A stretch of 41,678 bases of DNA from an uncultured Duodenibacillus sp. (GTDB lineage: Bacteria > Pseudomonadota > Gammaproteobacteria > Burkholderiales > Burkholderiaceae_F). Below, in pieces: positions 7,006-15,818 of the stretch (positions are counted from its first letter, which is position 1; each line of letters starts with the position of its first letter). Made by a program: the position numbers and the translations under genes. The stretch is from NCBI GenBank assembly GCA_944390715.1, contig CALXQS010000019.1:1-41678 (forward strand). Reading direction: 5' to 3'. The notes under the pieces were generated by a model. That model worked only from the letters and a program-made list of their open reading frames with translations, was not told the DNA's origin and ran no database searches.

Positions 7006-8524
7006 AGGTTTTTCCGTCTCCCGCCGCAATCTCTTTCTCGGCGCCATTGCTCTGGCCTGCACGCCGTCAATGAGCGCATTTGCGGCACCTCGCGACGTCC
7101 TTCGCTTTGCAACGCTCGGTCTTGACACGTCGGACCCGCACCGCCACACCGGCAGCATCGCCGTGCAGCAGTGTTACGTCGAGCCGCTTACTTCGATTGC
7201 CGACGACGGTCAGGTCAAGCCTTTCCTAGCTGAAAAAATCGATGTTTCGACCGACGGCAAGATCTATACGATCAGGCTGCGCGAAGGCGTGTGCTTTCAC
7301 AACGGCGACACGCTCACCTCCGCTGACGTTGCAGCCAACATCAACCGCATTCGCGAAAAGATCAAGGTCGGCTGGCTTGTTTCCTCGCTCAAGCATGTCG
7401 AAAAATTGGAAACGCCCGACGCCCGCACGCTCGTCATCACCTTTGCCAAGCCCTTTGCTCCGTTCATGAGCTTGATGTCCGAGCTCTGGATCCTGTCTCC
7501 CAAGTCGCCCGGCTGGGACTCGACCATCACCTTGCCCATCGGCACGGGCCCCTTCACCTTCGGCAAGTGGATTCCCAAGGTGAGCCTGGACGCCCCCGCC
7601 TTCAAGGACTACTGGCAAAAGGGACTGCCCATCGTTAAAGCCGTGCACTTCGATCTTCGCGACGGCACCGACAAGAGCCTTGCTCTGCGCTCGAACGACA
7701 TCGACATCGCCTACGTCAGCAAGGACGCCGCCGACGATCTGCAGCGCGCCAAGGCCGCCCGCATCGAAGGCCTCAAGGACAGCGCCTGGTACTTCATCGC
7801 CTTCAACAACCGCAAGCCCCGCAAGCCCTTTGACGATGTCCGCGTGCGCCGCGCCATCGCCAGCTGCATCGACAAGGCGGCCGTGATGAACTTCATCGGC
7901 GGCGAGCGCGCCGTCATCGGCAACCAGATGGTGGGCTCGAACAATTTCTACTTTGACAAGGCGCTCGCCGAGGCCGACGAATTCAAAAAGCCCGACCTCG
8001 ACAAAGCCCGGGCTCTTTTAAAGGAAGCAGGCGTTGATCCCTCCCAGCACACCGTCGAGGTTGTCTCCTGGCAGGAGCCCTACGCGCAGGTCGTCGTGCA
8101 GATGGTGCGCAAGCTCGGCTTTAAGGTCAATCACGTCGCGCTCGACGACATCGGCACGCAAAAGCGCCTCGGGCAGTACGACTGGGATCTCACCGCCATG
8201 CACTCGGGTCCGCGCTCGGATATTTTCCTGCGCTACGTGCGCCTCATGAGCGACGGTCCCAACCCCGTGCTCTGGGGCGGCATTCAGGATCCTGAGCTCG
8301 ACGCGCTCATCAACGAGGCTGTGGCCACGACCGACGCCCAAAAGCGCCGCGCCGTCTATCTGAAAGCCTTCAAGCGCATCATGCAAAAGGGCTACTTCTA
8401 CGTGCTCGGCCTTTCGCCCGATCTGATTGCGATCCGCAACGGCATCAGCGGATACGAAACCGGCTTTACGTGGGCGTGCCACTGGGCCGACGGCGGCGTC
8501 GACCACGCCAAGATCAATCAATAA
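6998..8524 (+). CDS. ABC transporter substrate-binding protein (SBP_bac_5, Tat-exported)
   Basis: This 508-residue periplasmic binding protein belongs to the oligopeptide/nickel family. The start at 6998 is preceded by GGAG at 6987-6990. The N-terminus is a twin-arginine signal (SRRNLFLGAIALACT...SAFAAP), so it is exported folded rather than through Sec. Family landmarks are present: IRLREGVCFHNGDTLTSADV near residue 95, the PIGTGPFTF segment, and the RRAIASCIDKAAVMN region. It would deliver the ligand to the two permeases encoded next. Binding proteins of this family take peptides, glutathione, nickel chelates, opines and other solutes. The flanking hydrolases suggest an organophosphorus ligand. 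Confidence 0.88.
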   Translation: MSEGFSVSRRNLFLGAIALACTPSMSAFAAPRDVLRFATLGLDTSDPHRHTGSIAVQQCYVEPLTSIADDGQVKPFLAEKIDVSTDGKIYTIRLREGVCFHNGDTLTSADVAANINRIREKIKVGWLVSSLKHVEKLETPDARTLVITFAKPFAPFMSLMSELWILSPKSPGWDSTITLPIGTGPFTFGKWIPKVSLDAPAFKDYWQKGLPIVKAVHFDLRDGTDKSLALRSNDIDIAYVSKDAADDLQRAKAARIEGLKDSAWYFIAFNNRKPRKPFDDVRVRRAIASCIDKAAVMNFIGGERAVIGNQMVGSNNFYFDKALAEADEFKKPDLDKARALLKEAGVDPSQHTVEVVSWQEPYAQVVVQMVRKLGFKVNHVALDDIGTQKRLGQYDWDLTAMHSGPRSDIFLRYVRLMSDGPNPVLWGGIQDPELDALINEAVATTDAQKRRAVYLKAFKRIMQKGYFYVLGLSPDLIAIRNGISGYETGFTWACHWADGGVDHAKINQ

Positions 8525-8536
8525 CAGGAGAGGCTC

Positions 8537-9406
8537 ATGCTGGCAGTGTCTACCCAAGAGCAGACTGCAGCCGAGTCTCTGCGTCTGCCGAAAATGAAGC
8601 TCAAGTTCAGAGTCTGCTACGGCGTCATCGCCCTTGTTGTTCTGATGGCCGCATTTGCGCCGCTCTTGACGTCCTGGTCGCCGCTTGATCAGGATCTTCT
8701 GGCGCGCGACGCCGGGGTTTCACTCGAACACATTCTCGGCACCGACCATTTCGGCCGAGACGTTTGGGCGCGGCTCTTGTACGGCACGCAGACAACGGTT
8801 GCCATCGCTCTCGGGGGCACTGCCGTCGCCTTTGTCATCGGCGCGGCGGCCGCGCTTGCGGCGCTTGCCGCAAACCGGCTCGCCGCCAGCCTCTTTTACA
8901 GCTTCATTGATCTCATTCGTGCGCTTCCGAGCACTTTGATGGCCCTGCTCGTCATTGTGGGACTCGGCAGCGGCACGACCCAGCTCATGATTGCCACGGG
9001 CGTGGCATTCTCGCCGCTGATTGCCTACGTCACGCGATCGGTCTATCTTCGAGAAGCCTCACGCGACTACGTGCTGGCGGCCAGAACGTTCGGAGGAAGC
9101 CGCTGGCATCTGCTGCGCTTTCACATTCTTCCCAACATTTCCGGAGCGCTGCTGACGCAGGCGGCGATCGTGCTGCCGCGCTGCATCGTCACCGAGTCCG
9201 TGCTGAGCTTTCTCGGGCTTGGAAGTTCGCCCGACGCTCCGACCTGGGGGCGCATGATCGCCGACGCGGCGCCCTTGATCGAGCGGGCTCCCAGAGAAAT
9301 TCTCGTGCCTTTGGCCGCGCTCGTGAGCCTGACCTTTGCACTGGCTCTCATCAGCAGCGACCTGCGCGAAAGACTCGATCCCCTGCGCCGTGCGCGAGCC
9401 CGATGA
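8537..9406 (+). CDS. ABC transporter permease, DppC/OppC-like
   Basis: This 289-residue inner-membrane protein begins after the strong ribosome binding site AGGAG. It shows the OppC-type N-terminal segment ending FAPLLTSWSPLDQDL, the motif GTDHFGRDVWARLLYG, and the cytoplasmic EAA loop (REASRDYVLAARTFGGSRWHLLRFHILPN). About five to six membrane helices follow. It pairs with the DppB-like permease to form the translocation pore. The gene order is C before B, the reverse of most dpp/opp operons. Its stop overlaps the next start by four bases (ATGA). Confidence 0.88.
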   Translation: MLAVSTQEQTAAESLRLPKMKLKFRVCYGVIALVVLMAAFAPLLTSWSPLDQDLLARDAGVSLEHILGTDHFGRDVWARLLYGTQTTVAIALGGTAVAFVIGAAAALAALAANRLAASLFYSFIDLIRALPSTLMALLVIVGLGSGTTQLMIATGVAFSPLIAYVTRSVYLREASRDYVLAARTFGGSRWHLLRFHILPNISGALLTQAAIVLPRCIVTESVLSFLGLGSSPDAPTWGRMIADAAPLIERAPREILVPLAALVSLTFALALISSDLRERLDPLRRARAR

Positions 9407-10341
9407 AAGCGCATTTCGGAACTCAAACCATGAAAAAAGTTTTCCATCTTCTAAGCCAATTGGGCAAAGGGCTGCTGCAGTGCGCAGCCATCGTCACGCT
9501 CACCTACATCTTCTGCCGGGCCATCCCGGGAGACGCCGTCGACGTCATGGGCATCGAAGGCGGACTGACGGCCGAACAGGCGCTCGAAATGCGCCGCGAA
9601 CTGGGACTGGCCGATCCCTGGTTCGTGCAGTTCTTTCACTGGCTAGAGGCTGCCGCCGGGGGCGATCTGGGAACGTCGCTGCGCTTTGGCAGACCGGTGG
9701 CCGAAATGATCGCGCACGCGCTTCCAGTAACGCTCAAGCTTGCCGGCGCAAGCTTTGCGCTGGGGCTTGCCCTTGCGCTGGCTGCGGCTCTCTACAGCGT
9801 CAAGCGCAAAAACGCCTGGGGCCAGCGCTGGGTTGAAATGCTCAATACCTGGTCGATTTCGATGCCCACCTTCTGCGCCGGCGTCATCTTCATTCTGATC
9901 TTCTGCATCTGGCTCGGCTGGCTTCCGGTGCTGGGCAGCTTCATTCTGCCCGTCATCATCATGGCGCTCGACAACTCGGGACAAATCGTCAAGCCCTTGA
10001 GCGAAGAGCTCAAGGAGTCGGCCAGTCTTCCGCACATCCGAACGGCGCGCGCAAAGGGACTCAGCTCGCTTCGCATCGCGCTTTACCACATTCTTCCCAA
10101 CACCACGGGCATACTGCTCTCGCTGTCGGGCCTCGTGCTCGGCAGCCTTGTTGCGGGCACGCTCACCATGGAAATTCTTTTCGGCCTGCCGGGACTAGGG
10201 TCGATGACGCTCAACGCCATCCATGGGCGCGACACGCCGGTTGTTTTAGCCTGCGTCGCCTTCATTGCCGTATCCCTGGTATTGATCAACACCGTCGTCG
10301 ACATCCTGCGGCAAATGGCCGATCCGAGGACCGCATCATGA
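9403..10341 (+). CDS. ABC transporter permease, DppB/OppB-like
   Basis: Up to 312 residues from the ATGA-overlapping start at 9403. The ATG at 9430 (MKKVFHLLSQL) gives 303 residues and a more typical N-terminus, so it is an alternative. Landmarks of the DppB type are the first helix ending RAIPGDAVDVMG, the amphipathic AEQALEMRRELGLADPW segment, and the EAA loop ASLPHIRTARAKGLSSLRIA. It forms the pore with the preceding permease. A four-base overlap couples it to the ATPase gene. Confidence 0.88.
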   Translation: MKAHFGTQTMKKVFHLLSQLGKGLLQCAAIVTLTYIFCRAIPGDAVDVMGIEGGLTAEQALEMRRELGLADPWFVQFFHWLEAAAGGDLGTSLRFGRPVAEMIAHALPVTLKLAGASFALGLALALAAALYSVKRKNAWGQRWVEMLNTWSISMPTFCAGVIFILIFCIWLGWLPVLGSFILPVIIMALDNSGQIVKPLSEELKESASLPHIRTARAKGLSSLRIALYHILPNTTGILLSLSGLVLGSLVAGTLTMEILFGLPGLGSMTLNAIHGRDTPVVLACVAFIAVSLVLINTVVDILRQMADPRTAS

Positions 10342-11930
10342 CCGCCATGCTTGAAATATCTCATTTGTCGCTTGACGTTTCCGGCAAGCGCATCCTTGAC
10401 GACGTGAGCCTGTGCGTCGAAAAAGGCCGGACGCTTGCTCTGATCGGAGAGTCGGGCTCGGGAAAATCCACCACGGCGCTCAGCATCCTGGGGCTTTTCC
10501 CCAACAACAGCCGCATCGACGAGCACTCGACGATCGCGCTCGAGGGGCGCGCCTTGCCCATTGACGACGATGCGGCCATGAGAAAGCATCGCGGCACGGA
10601 CATTTCGATCGTCTTTCAGGATCCGATGACGTGCCTGAATCCCTTCATGCGCGTGGGCAAGCAGATCCTTGAGGCCATCGAGCGCAATGCCCGCCTCAAC
10701 AAATCCGAGCGTCTCGGGCGCATGTACGAACTGCTCGAGATGGTTGAGCTTCCCAATCCGCCGGAAACAGCCAGGCGCTATCCCCATGAACTCTCGGGCG
10801 GCCAGCAGCAGCGCATCATGATCGCCATGGCGCTTGCGGCCGACCCCAAGCTGCTGATTGCCGACGAGGCCACCCGCGCGCTTGACGCAAGCGTGCAGTC
10901 GGGGATCCTTCAGCTCATCAAGAATTTTCAGTCGGAACTGGGCTTTTCCATGCTGCTGATCACGCACGACATGGCCGTCGCGGGCTTTCTTGCGCAAAAC
11001 ATTGCCGTCATGCGCTCAGGAGCAATCCTCGAAACTGGTCCAGCCCAAAAGGTGCTTCATCACCCCAAGCACCCCTATGCGCAAAAGCTCATGAACGCCA
11101 AAAGCGAACTCATTGATCTCAATGCCGATCCGGCGCGGACTTTTTCTCAAGAAAAAGCCGCTCAAATCGAGCACGGCTACTTTTCCTACCCCGCCCCCAA
11201 TTTCTGGAGCAGCCCCAAGCCTGTTCTCAAAGACATTTCGATCGACATCGCAAAAGGCGAAACGCTGGGCATACTCGGCGAGTCCGGCAGCGGCAAGTCG
11301 ACCATGTCCAAGCTCATGTCGGCTTTGGTCAAGCCCGACAAGGGCAGCGTGAGGCTCTTTGAGGCCGACATCTCAAAAGGGGGCGCGCTGCCGCTTGAGC
11401 TGCGCCGGCGCTGCCAGATCATTTTCCAAAATCCCTTCGGCGCACTCAACCCGAGGCTCACGATTCGCGAAGCGCTCATCGAGCCCCTCAAGCTCTTGAA
11501 GCTCGACGGGCCCGATACGCCGCAAAAGCTCAGACAGGCGCTGATTTCCGTCAACCTGCCCGCAAGCTACCTTGATTTGTATCCGCATGAGCTCTCGGGC
11601 GGCCAGCGCCAGCGCGTGTGCATTGCACGCGCTCTGCTCTCAGAGCCCGAGCTTTTGATCTGCGACGAAATTGTTTCGGCTCTTGACCCGACGGTACAGG
11701 TGCAGGTTCTGAAAATGCTCAAGGCGCTGCAGCGCGAGCGCGGCTTTGCCATGCTCTTCATCAGCCACGACATCGACATTGTGCGCCATATCTCAGACCG
11801 CATCGCCGTGATCAACAAGGGAGAAATCGTCGAGCTGGGTGAAGCCCAAGCGCTTGTGGCAAAACCCGCGCACAGCTACACGCGCAGGCTCGTCAATGCC
11901 GCCTCAATGCTCTTGACGCAGGCCGCATGA
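10338..11930 (+). CDS. Fused double-domain ABC ATPase (DppD-DppF type)
   Basis: This 530-residue protein contains two complete nucleotide-binding domains. Each has a Walker A (GESGSGKST at about 37-45, repeated near 315), an ABC signature (LSGGQQQR, LSGGQRQR), a Walker B and an H-loop (LLITHD, LFISHD). The catalytic Glu is present in both, but the Walker B tails are unusual: IADEATRALD in domain 1 and ICDEIVSALD in domain 2, where DEPT(T/S)ALD is common. Between the domains lies the oligopeptide-type extension (HPKHPYAQKL). It powers the DppB/C-like pore. Translation is coupled to the permease by a four-base overlap. Confidence 0.9.
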   Translation: MTAMLEISHLSLDVSGKRILDDVSLCVEKGRTLALIGESGSGKSTTALSILGLFPNNSRIDEHSTIALEGRALPIDDDAAMRKHRGTDISIVFQDPMTCLNPFMRVGKQILEAIERNARLNKSERLGRMYELLEMVELPNPPETARRYPHELSGGQQQRIMIAMALAADPKLLIADEATRALDASVQSGILQLIKNFQSELGFSMLLITHDMAVAGFLAQNIAVMRSGAILETGPAQKVLHHPKHPYAQKLMNAKSELIDLNADPARTFSQEKAAQIEHGYFSYPAPNFWSSPKPVLKDISIDIAKGETLGILGESGSGKSTMSKLMSALVKPDKGSVRLFEADISKGGALPLELRRRCQIIFQNPFGALNPRLTIREALIEPLKLLKLDGPDTPQKLRQALISVNLPASYLDLYPHELSGGQRQRVCIARALLSEPELLICDEIVSALDPTVQVQVLKMLKALQRERGFAMLFISHDIDIVRHISDRIAVINKGEIVELGEAQALVAKPAHSYTRRLVNAASMLLTQAA

Positions 11931-11981
11931 ATCAATCAAACCCATTGGATCTTTAAAAAAAACAAAAAGGAACTTCTTTTT

Positions 11982-13232
11982 ATGTCTTATCCCGTCACCA
12001 TCAACAGCGTCGCCTACCGCAAGTCCCTGCGCCCCTGCGTTGCCGTCTGCATTGACGGCTCGGATCCGAGCTACCTTGCACGGTTTCTGTCGCAGGGCAA
12101 GCTTCCCAACATCGCTCGGTTCGTGCGTGAAGGATTTGCCGCAACGGCGCTGGGCTCGGTTCCGAGCTTTACCTGTCCGAACAACATGTCCATCATCACC
12201 GGCGCGCCGGTGAGCGTGCACGGCATCTCGGGCAACTTCTATCTGGATGCGAAAACCTGGGAGCCGGTGGTCATGACCGGTCCGGAGCTGCTCAAAGCCC
12301 AGACCATTCTTTCGGGCTTTGCCGACAACGGCGAAACGGTCGTATCGATCACGGCCAAGGACAAGCTGCGCCGCCAGCTGCAAAAAGGCCTCGACATGAG
12401 CCGCGGACATATTTCATTTTCCGCCGAGTGCGTCCAAGAGTGCAGCATGGAGGAAAACGGCATCTGCAGCGTCTTGGACTACGTCGGTCTGCCGCAGCCC
12501 GACCGGTATTCGGCTGAGCTCTCGCTTTTCGTGCTCGAAGCTGGGCTAAAAATTCTTCGAGACCGCAGACCGGCCCTCATGTACCTGTCGCTGACGGACT
12601 TCGTCCAGCACAAATACGCACCCGAAGACGACGAAGCGCTTAAATTTTATGAAGCGCTCGACGCCGCCTTCGGAGAACTGTGCCGCGAAGACATCAACCT
12701 GGGGCTGACGGCCGATCACGGCATGAGCGACATGAGCAATGCCTCGGGCGAGCCTGAAGTCATCTGGCTGCAGGACATGCTCGATGCGGCGCTCGGAGCT
12801 GGAGAAACCATCGTGATCTGCCCGATCACCGACGCCTTCGTCGCGCATCACGGAGCGCTCGGCGGCCTGGTTCGCGTCTGGAGCAAGGGCCGGGTCTCGG
12901 CTGACGACATCATCGAAGTCGTGCGCTCAATCCCGGGCGTAGACCTTGCGCTTGACAAAACGCGGGCCGTGCGCATGTTTGAGCTCGATGCCGAACGCGA
13001 AGCCGACGTCGTCGTTCTCGCCAAGCACCATGTCTGCATCGGCACGAGCAAGAGCAAGCACGACTTAAGCGGCCTGTCGGGCCACAGGCTGCGCTCCCAC
13101 GGCAGCCTCAACGAGCTCGGCGTGCCCTTCATCATGAACCGGCCGCTCAACGAAGCCTACAAAATCAAAAGCGCCTGCGAAATCATCCGCAACCGCAACA
13201 TCTTCGAGTACCTGATCAACGGCACCGACTGA
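11982..13232 (+). CDS. phnA: Phosphonoacetate hydrolase-like enzyme
   Basis: This 416-residue protein is close to the length of characterised phosphonoacetate hydrolases, which cleave the C-P bond of phosphonoacetate to acetate and phosphate. All seven expected active-site positions are present in order: Asp25, Thr64 (nucleophile), Asp206 and His210 (TDFVQH), Asp245-His246 (ADHGMSD) and His373 (RSHGS). The segment NNMSIITGAPVSVHGISGNF is highly characteristic of PhnA. There is no signal peptide, so it acts in the cytoplasm. It starts 51 bases after the ATPase, behind AAAGGAA, and is probably the last gene of the operon. A related phosphonate monoester or phosphopyruvate-type substrate is possible. 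Confidence 0.82.
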   Translation: MSYPVTINSVAYRKSLRPCVAVCIDGSDPSYLARFLSQGKLPNIARFVREGFAATALGSVPSFTCPNNMSIITGAPVSVHGISGNFYLDAKTWEPVVMTGPELLKAQTILSGFADNGETVVSITAKDKLRRQLQKGLDMSRGHISFSAECVQECSMEENGICSVLDYVGLPQPDRYSAELSLFVLEAGLKILRDRRPALMYLSLTDFVQHKYAPEDDEALKFYEALDAAFGELCREDINLGLTADHGMSDMSNASGEPEVIWLQDMLDAALGAGETIVICPITDAFVAHHGALGGLVRVWSKGRVSADDIIEVVRSIPGVDLALDKTRAVRMFELDAEREADVVVLAKHHVCIGTSKSKHDLSGLSGHRLRSHGSLNELGVPFIMNRPLNEAYKIKSACEIIRNRNIFEYLINGTD

Positions 13233-13254
13233 GGCTTGCGGATTGCTCTGCGCC

Positions 13255-13277
13255 CCGGCAGCAGTCTCTGCTGCCGG
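13255..13277 (+). terminator. Hairpin after phnA-like gene
   Basis: Perfect 10-bp stem CCGGCAGCAG-TCT-CTGCTGCCGG starting 22 bases after the stop codon. No T-run follows directly; the second hairpin at 13319-13361 may complete termination. Confidence 0.5.
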
Positions 13278-13318
13278 CCAAGACCGTCGGCCGACCCAAG
13301 ACGCTTTCACAAAGGAAA

Positions 13319-13361
13319 AGCCCCGCCCCGGCAGCCTTGGCGCTGTTGCCGGGATGGGGCT
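13319..13361. terminator. Large hairpin between convergent genes
   Basis: Arms AGCCCC...CCCGGCA and TGCCGGG...TGGGGCT pair across a 13-base loop with a small internal asymmetry. It lies between the plus-strand operon end and the minus-strand SIMPL gene end, so it can act in both directions. Confidence 0.5.
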
Positions 13362-13399
13362 GAGCTGCCGGCCGACGCCGTCAATTGAAAAGGGGCGCG

Positions 13400-14164
13400 C
13401 TACGGATCAATGCGCAGCTGCGCGCTCACCTGCCGCGAGACCGTCGACTTGCCCGGATCAAACTGCGGCAGCGGCATGCGGGCCGAATCCATGGCGCGGG
13501 CGGCCGACATCATCGGCATATTCGTCTTGTACTCAACGCCCATGCCGAAGCTCGAGCGGTTGAAGTTGATCGACTCGACGCGGATGTCGCTGGGCTCGGC
13601 GCCCAGTTCAGAGGCAATGATCTTGGCCTGCGTGCGCACGTCGGTGAGAGCCTCGCGCATGAGCTGCTCCTGCACGGTGCGCTGCGCCTGCTTGCTCAGA
13701 GAAAACTGCACGCCGTCAAAGGCAAAGTACTTGGCCGCCTGCTGAGCGAGCTTGGCCGCATCGTCGACTTCCTTGACCGTGCCCGAAATGTTCTGCCTTA
13801 CTTCCCAGCCGACGATCTTTGCCGCTTCGCCTTTTTTCGGCTCGTTGTAGCGCGGATACGAACTCAGATTCGTCGTCTCGTACTCGGCCTTGATGTCAAG
13901 CGCCTTGACCTTGGCAAGCCCCTCATTGACGCGCTTTAAAACCTTCTGCGTGGCCTCAAGAAGGGTCGGAGCCGCATCCATGGCATAAAAGTTCACCACC
14001 GCCTGATCATTGGCAAGCTCAACGCTTGCCGTCGCAGAAAGATTCAGCACCGTGCCGTCCTTGCCCGGACGCATGCCTTCGACTTCTGCGGCGCCCGCAA
14101 ATGCTGCGGTGCTCAGTAAAACCGCACAGGCAAGTGCGGCTGCGCTTTTTTGCATACGGCTCAT
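13400..14164 (-). CDS. SIMPL-domain (DUF541/YggE-like) periplasmic protein
   Basis: This 254-residue protein starts at 14164 behind AAGGAAA. A Sec signal peptide (KSAAALACAVLLSTAAFAGA) is followed by a SIMPL domain of the YggE type: the opening VLNLSATASVELANDQAVVNF, the LKAL..K.EYETTNLSSYPRY middle, and the ending with repeated MREALTDVRTQAKIIASELG and VSAQLRI strands. YggE relatives are linked to oxidative-stress tolerance, but the molecular role is unknown. It follows the ccm operon on the same strand with its own leader containing a palindrome and a hairpin, so it is probably a separate transcription unit. Confidence 0.82.
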   Translation of the reverse strand: MSRMQKSAAALACAVLLSTAAFAGAAEVEGMRPGKDGTVLNLSATASVELANDQAVVNFYAMDAAPTLLEATQKVLKRVNEGLAKVKALDIKAEYETTNLSSYPRYNEPKKGEAAKIVGWEVRQNISGTVKEVDDAAKLAQQAAKYFAFDGVQFSLSKQAQRTVQEQLMREALTDVRTQAKIIASELGAEPSDIRVESINFNRSSFGMGVEYKTNMPMMSAARAMDSARMPLPQFDPGKSTVSRQVSAQLRIDP

Positions 14165-14197
14165 TTTCGCTTTTCCTTTTCAATAGTAGTGACTAAG

Positions 14198-14230
14198 AAA
14201 GAAGCCTCAGCTCAAGCAGTCGGCTTCTTT
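14198..14230 (-). promoter_or_regulatory. Hairpin in the leader of the SIMPL gene
   Basis: Nine-base arms AAAGAAGCC and GGCTTCTTT with a 15-base loop, 34 bases above the SIMPL start. It could be an attenuator for the SIMPL gene or a second terminator of the ccm operon. On the minus strand the stem ends in TTTCTT. Confidence 0.4.
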
Positions 14231-14252
14231 AATTCTTGCCGAGCTCTTTGAC

Positions 14253-14266
14253 TGAACGTACGTTCA
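14253..14266. promoter_or_regulatory. 14-bp perfect palindrome, candidate operator
   Basis: TGAACGTACGTTCA is fully symmetric and lies 89 bases above the SIMPL gene start. Its shape is like operators of TetR-family repressors, but no such gene is in this window. Confidence 0.45.
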
Positions 14267-14429
14267 TTGTTGCATGTCCCCTTGTTAAGACGCAGGGAAA
14301 AAGTATTGAATGTCTGAAAAACGCGTAAAAAGTTGTTTCAATTCCAGCTTCTCAAAAAGCGCCTGCGTCGGCTCAAGTCAAGAGCTGTCGGCCAAGCGTT
14401 CAGCAAGCTCCTAGATTCAAATAAAGCAA

Positions 14430-14480
14430 AGCCCTCGCAGAGGATCTTCAAACCGTAAAAGCTTTTTCCTTGCGAGGGCT
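14430..14480 (-). terminator. Terminator of the ccm operon
   Basis: Perfect 10-bp arms AGCCCTCGCA and TGCGAGGGCT enclose a 31-base loop just past the ccmI stop. On the minus strand it is followed by a T-rich stretch (TTGCTTTATTT). Confidence 0.65.
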
Positions 14481-14514
14481 GATCAATGCCGCAGAGGGCG
14501 AAAAATCACGAAAA

Positions 14515-15798
14515 TTAAGGCAGCACGCGGTTGATGATCACCTTCACGGACTGCTTGCCGACGGCAACCTTGCCTTCGACCGTGCCTTCCAGATCGCCCG
14601 AAGCCGGCATGAAGTTGCCCGAGCGGCTCACGCGCGCCTCAACGATCACCTCGTCGACCTCATTTAAGGTCTTCATGCCCATGCCCATCGTGCTGGAGCT
14701 GTCAAGGTGAAAAGTTGCGGGCAGCTCAGAGGCCTTGATTCGCATGAAGGCAACGGGCATCTTGCTGCCCTGCACCGGCCGCGCGTAGATGAAGACCACG
14801 TCGTTGGGAGCGATCTTGTCCTTGAGTTCAGGGGCGACCTCAACGCTGCCGTCGATGAACTTCTGCGCAGCCGCAGGCGTCTGCTTGGCCTCGGGCGCGG
14901 CCTGAGCGGCGAGCAGGCTTGCATTTTCGCTCGGCGGCAGTCCGCCGAGGTGGCGGGCCTGCTCGATGTTTTCGGCAATCTGGCGCCACTCTTCGCTGCC
15001 CTTTTCAACGCCGGCGAGCATGCGCGTCCAGTACTCCACAGCGCCCTTGTAGTCCTGCTTGTTGTAGCAGAGCGTTCCCATCAGCGCGAGCGCCTTCCAA
15101 TGGGTGGGATCGATTTGGAGCACTTCCTCGATGATCTCGCGGGGACGTCCGTCAAGGGAGCCGCCCTGAGCGGCGGCAAGCACGTCGGCCCAGTCGGCCA
15201 TCACGTCGGGATTGCCCGGCACGAGGCGGTTGACCTGCTCGAAGGCCTCGGCGCTCTTGGCCCAATTCTTGAAGGAAGCTTGGGTGCGCGCGAGCATCAT
15301 CCAGCCGTCGGGATTGTCGGGCTGCTCCTTCAAGCGCTCTTCGAGAATGGCGATCTGCTCGAGAATCTCGGCATCGCTGTGTCCGCCCTGCGCGGCCATC
15401 ATCTGACGCTGCTGGCGGGTAAAGTCGGGATCCATTGCAATGGGAGCGCCGATTTCAAGATAGATCAAAAAGGCCGCAACGGGAATGAGCACGGCCAGCG
15501 CAAAGGCGGCGTACTGTCCCTGACGTCCGCCCTTTTGCTCGACTTCATCGGCCGCACGCGTCTCATCGAGCACGCGGGCTTCGATTTCCGAGCGCGTCTC
15601 TTCAAACTCGTCGTCAGGCACGCGCCCAGCGGCGTGTTCGGCTTCAAGCTCGGCGTACTGCTGGCGCAGCACGGCCAGATTCAGTTCTCGGCGGTTGGTC
15701 TCGCCCTCGTCGCAGCGCTTGGTCACCAGCGGCCAGATCGCAAAGGCAAGCGCAATGAGCACCAAAAAGGCGGCAATGCAGATAAATGCAATCAACAC
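14515..15798 (-). CDS. ccmI: Cytochrome c biogenesis protein CcmI (TPR protein)
   Basis: This 427-residue protein begins with a GTG codon behind GGAG. Two N-terminal membrane segments (about residues 1-22 and 95-115) flank a charged, leucine-zipper-like cytoplasmic loop (RRELNLAVLRQQYAEL). A periplasmic TPR domain follows (about 145-290; NPDGWMMLARTQASFKNW), then a C-terminal immunoglobulin-like domain. CcmI holds apocytochrome c during haem attachment by CcmF/H. It is the last gene of ccmABCDEFGHI and is followed by a strong hairpin. It could also be named CcmH C-terminal part (CycH). Confidence 0.88.
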   Translation of the reverse strand: MLIAFICIAAFLVLIALAFAIWPLVTKRCDEGETNRRELNLAVLRQQYAELEAEHAAGRVPDDEFEETRSEIEARVLDETRAADEVEQKGGRQGQYAAFALAVLIPVAAFLIYLEIGAPIAMDPDFTRQQRQMMAAQGGHSDAEILEQIAILEERLKEQPDNPDGWMMLARTQASFKNWAKSAEAFEQVNRLVPGNPDVMADWADVLAAAQGGSLDGRPREIIEEVLQIDPTHWKALALMGTLCYNKQDYKGAVEYWTRMLAGVEKGSEEWRQIAENIEQARHLGGLPPSENASLLAAQAAPEAKQTPAAAQKFIDGSVEVAPELKDKIAPNDVVFIYARPVQGSKMPVAFMRIKASELPATFHLDSSSTMGMGMKTLNEVDEVIVEARVSRSGNFMPASGDLEGTVEGKVAVGKQSVKVIINRVLP

Positions 15799-15818
15799 GT
15801 TTTCACACTCCTATGGGC

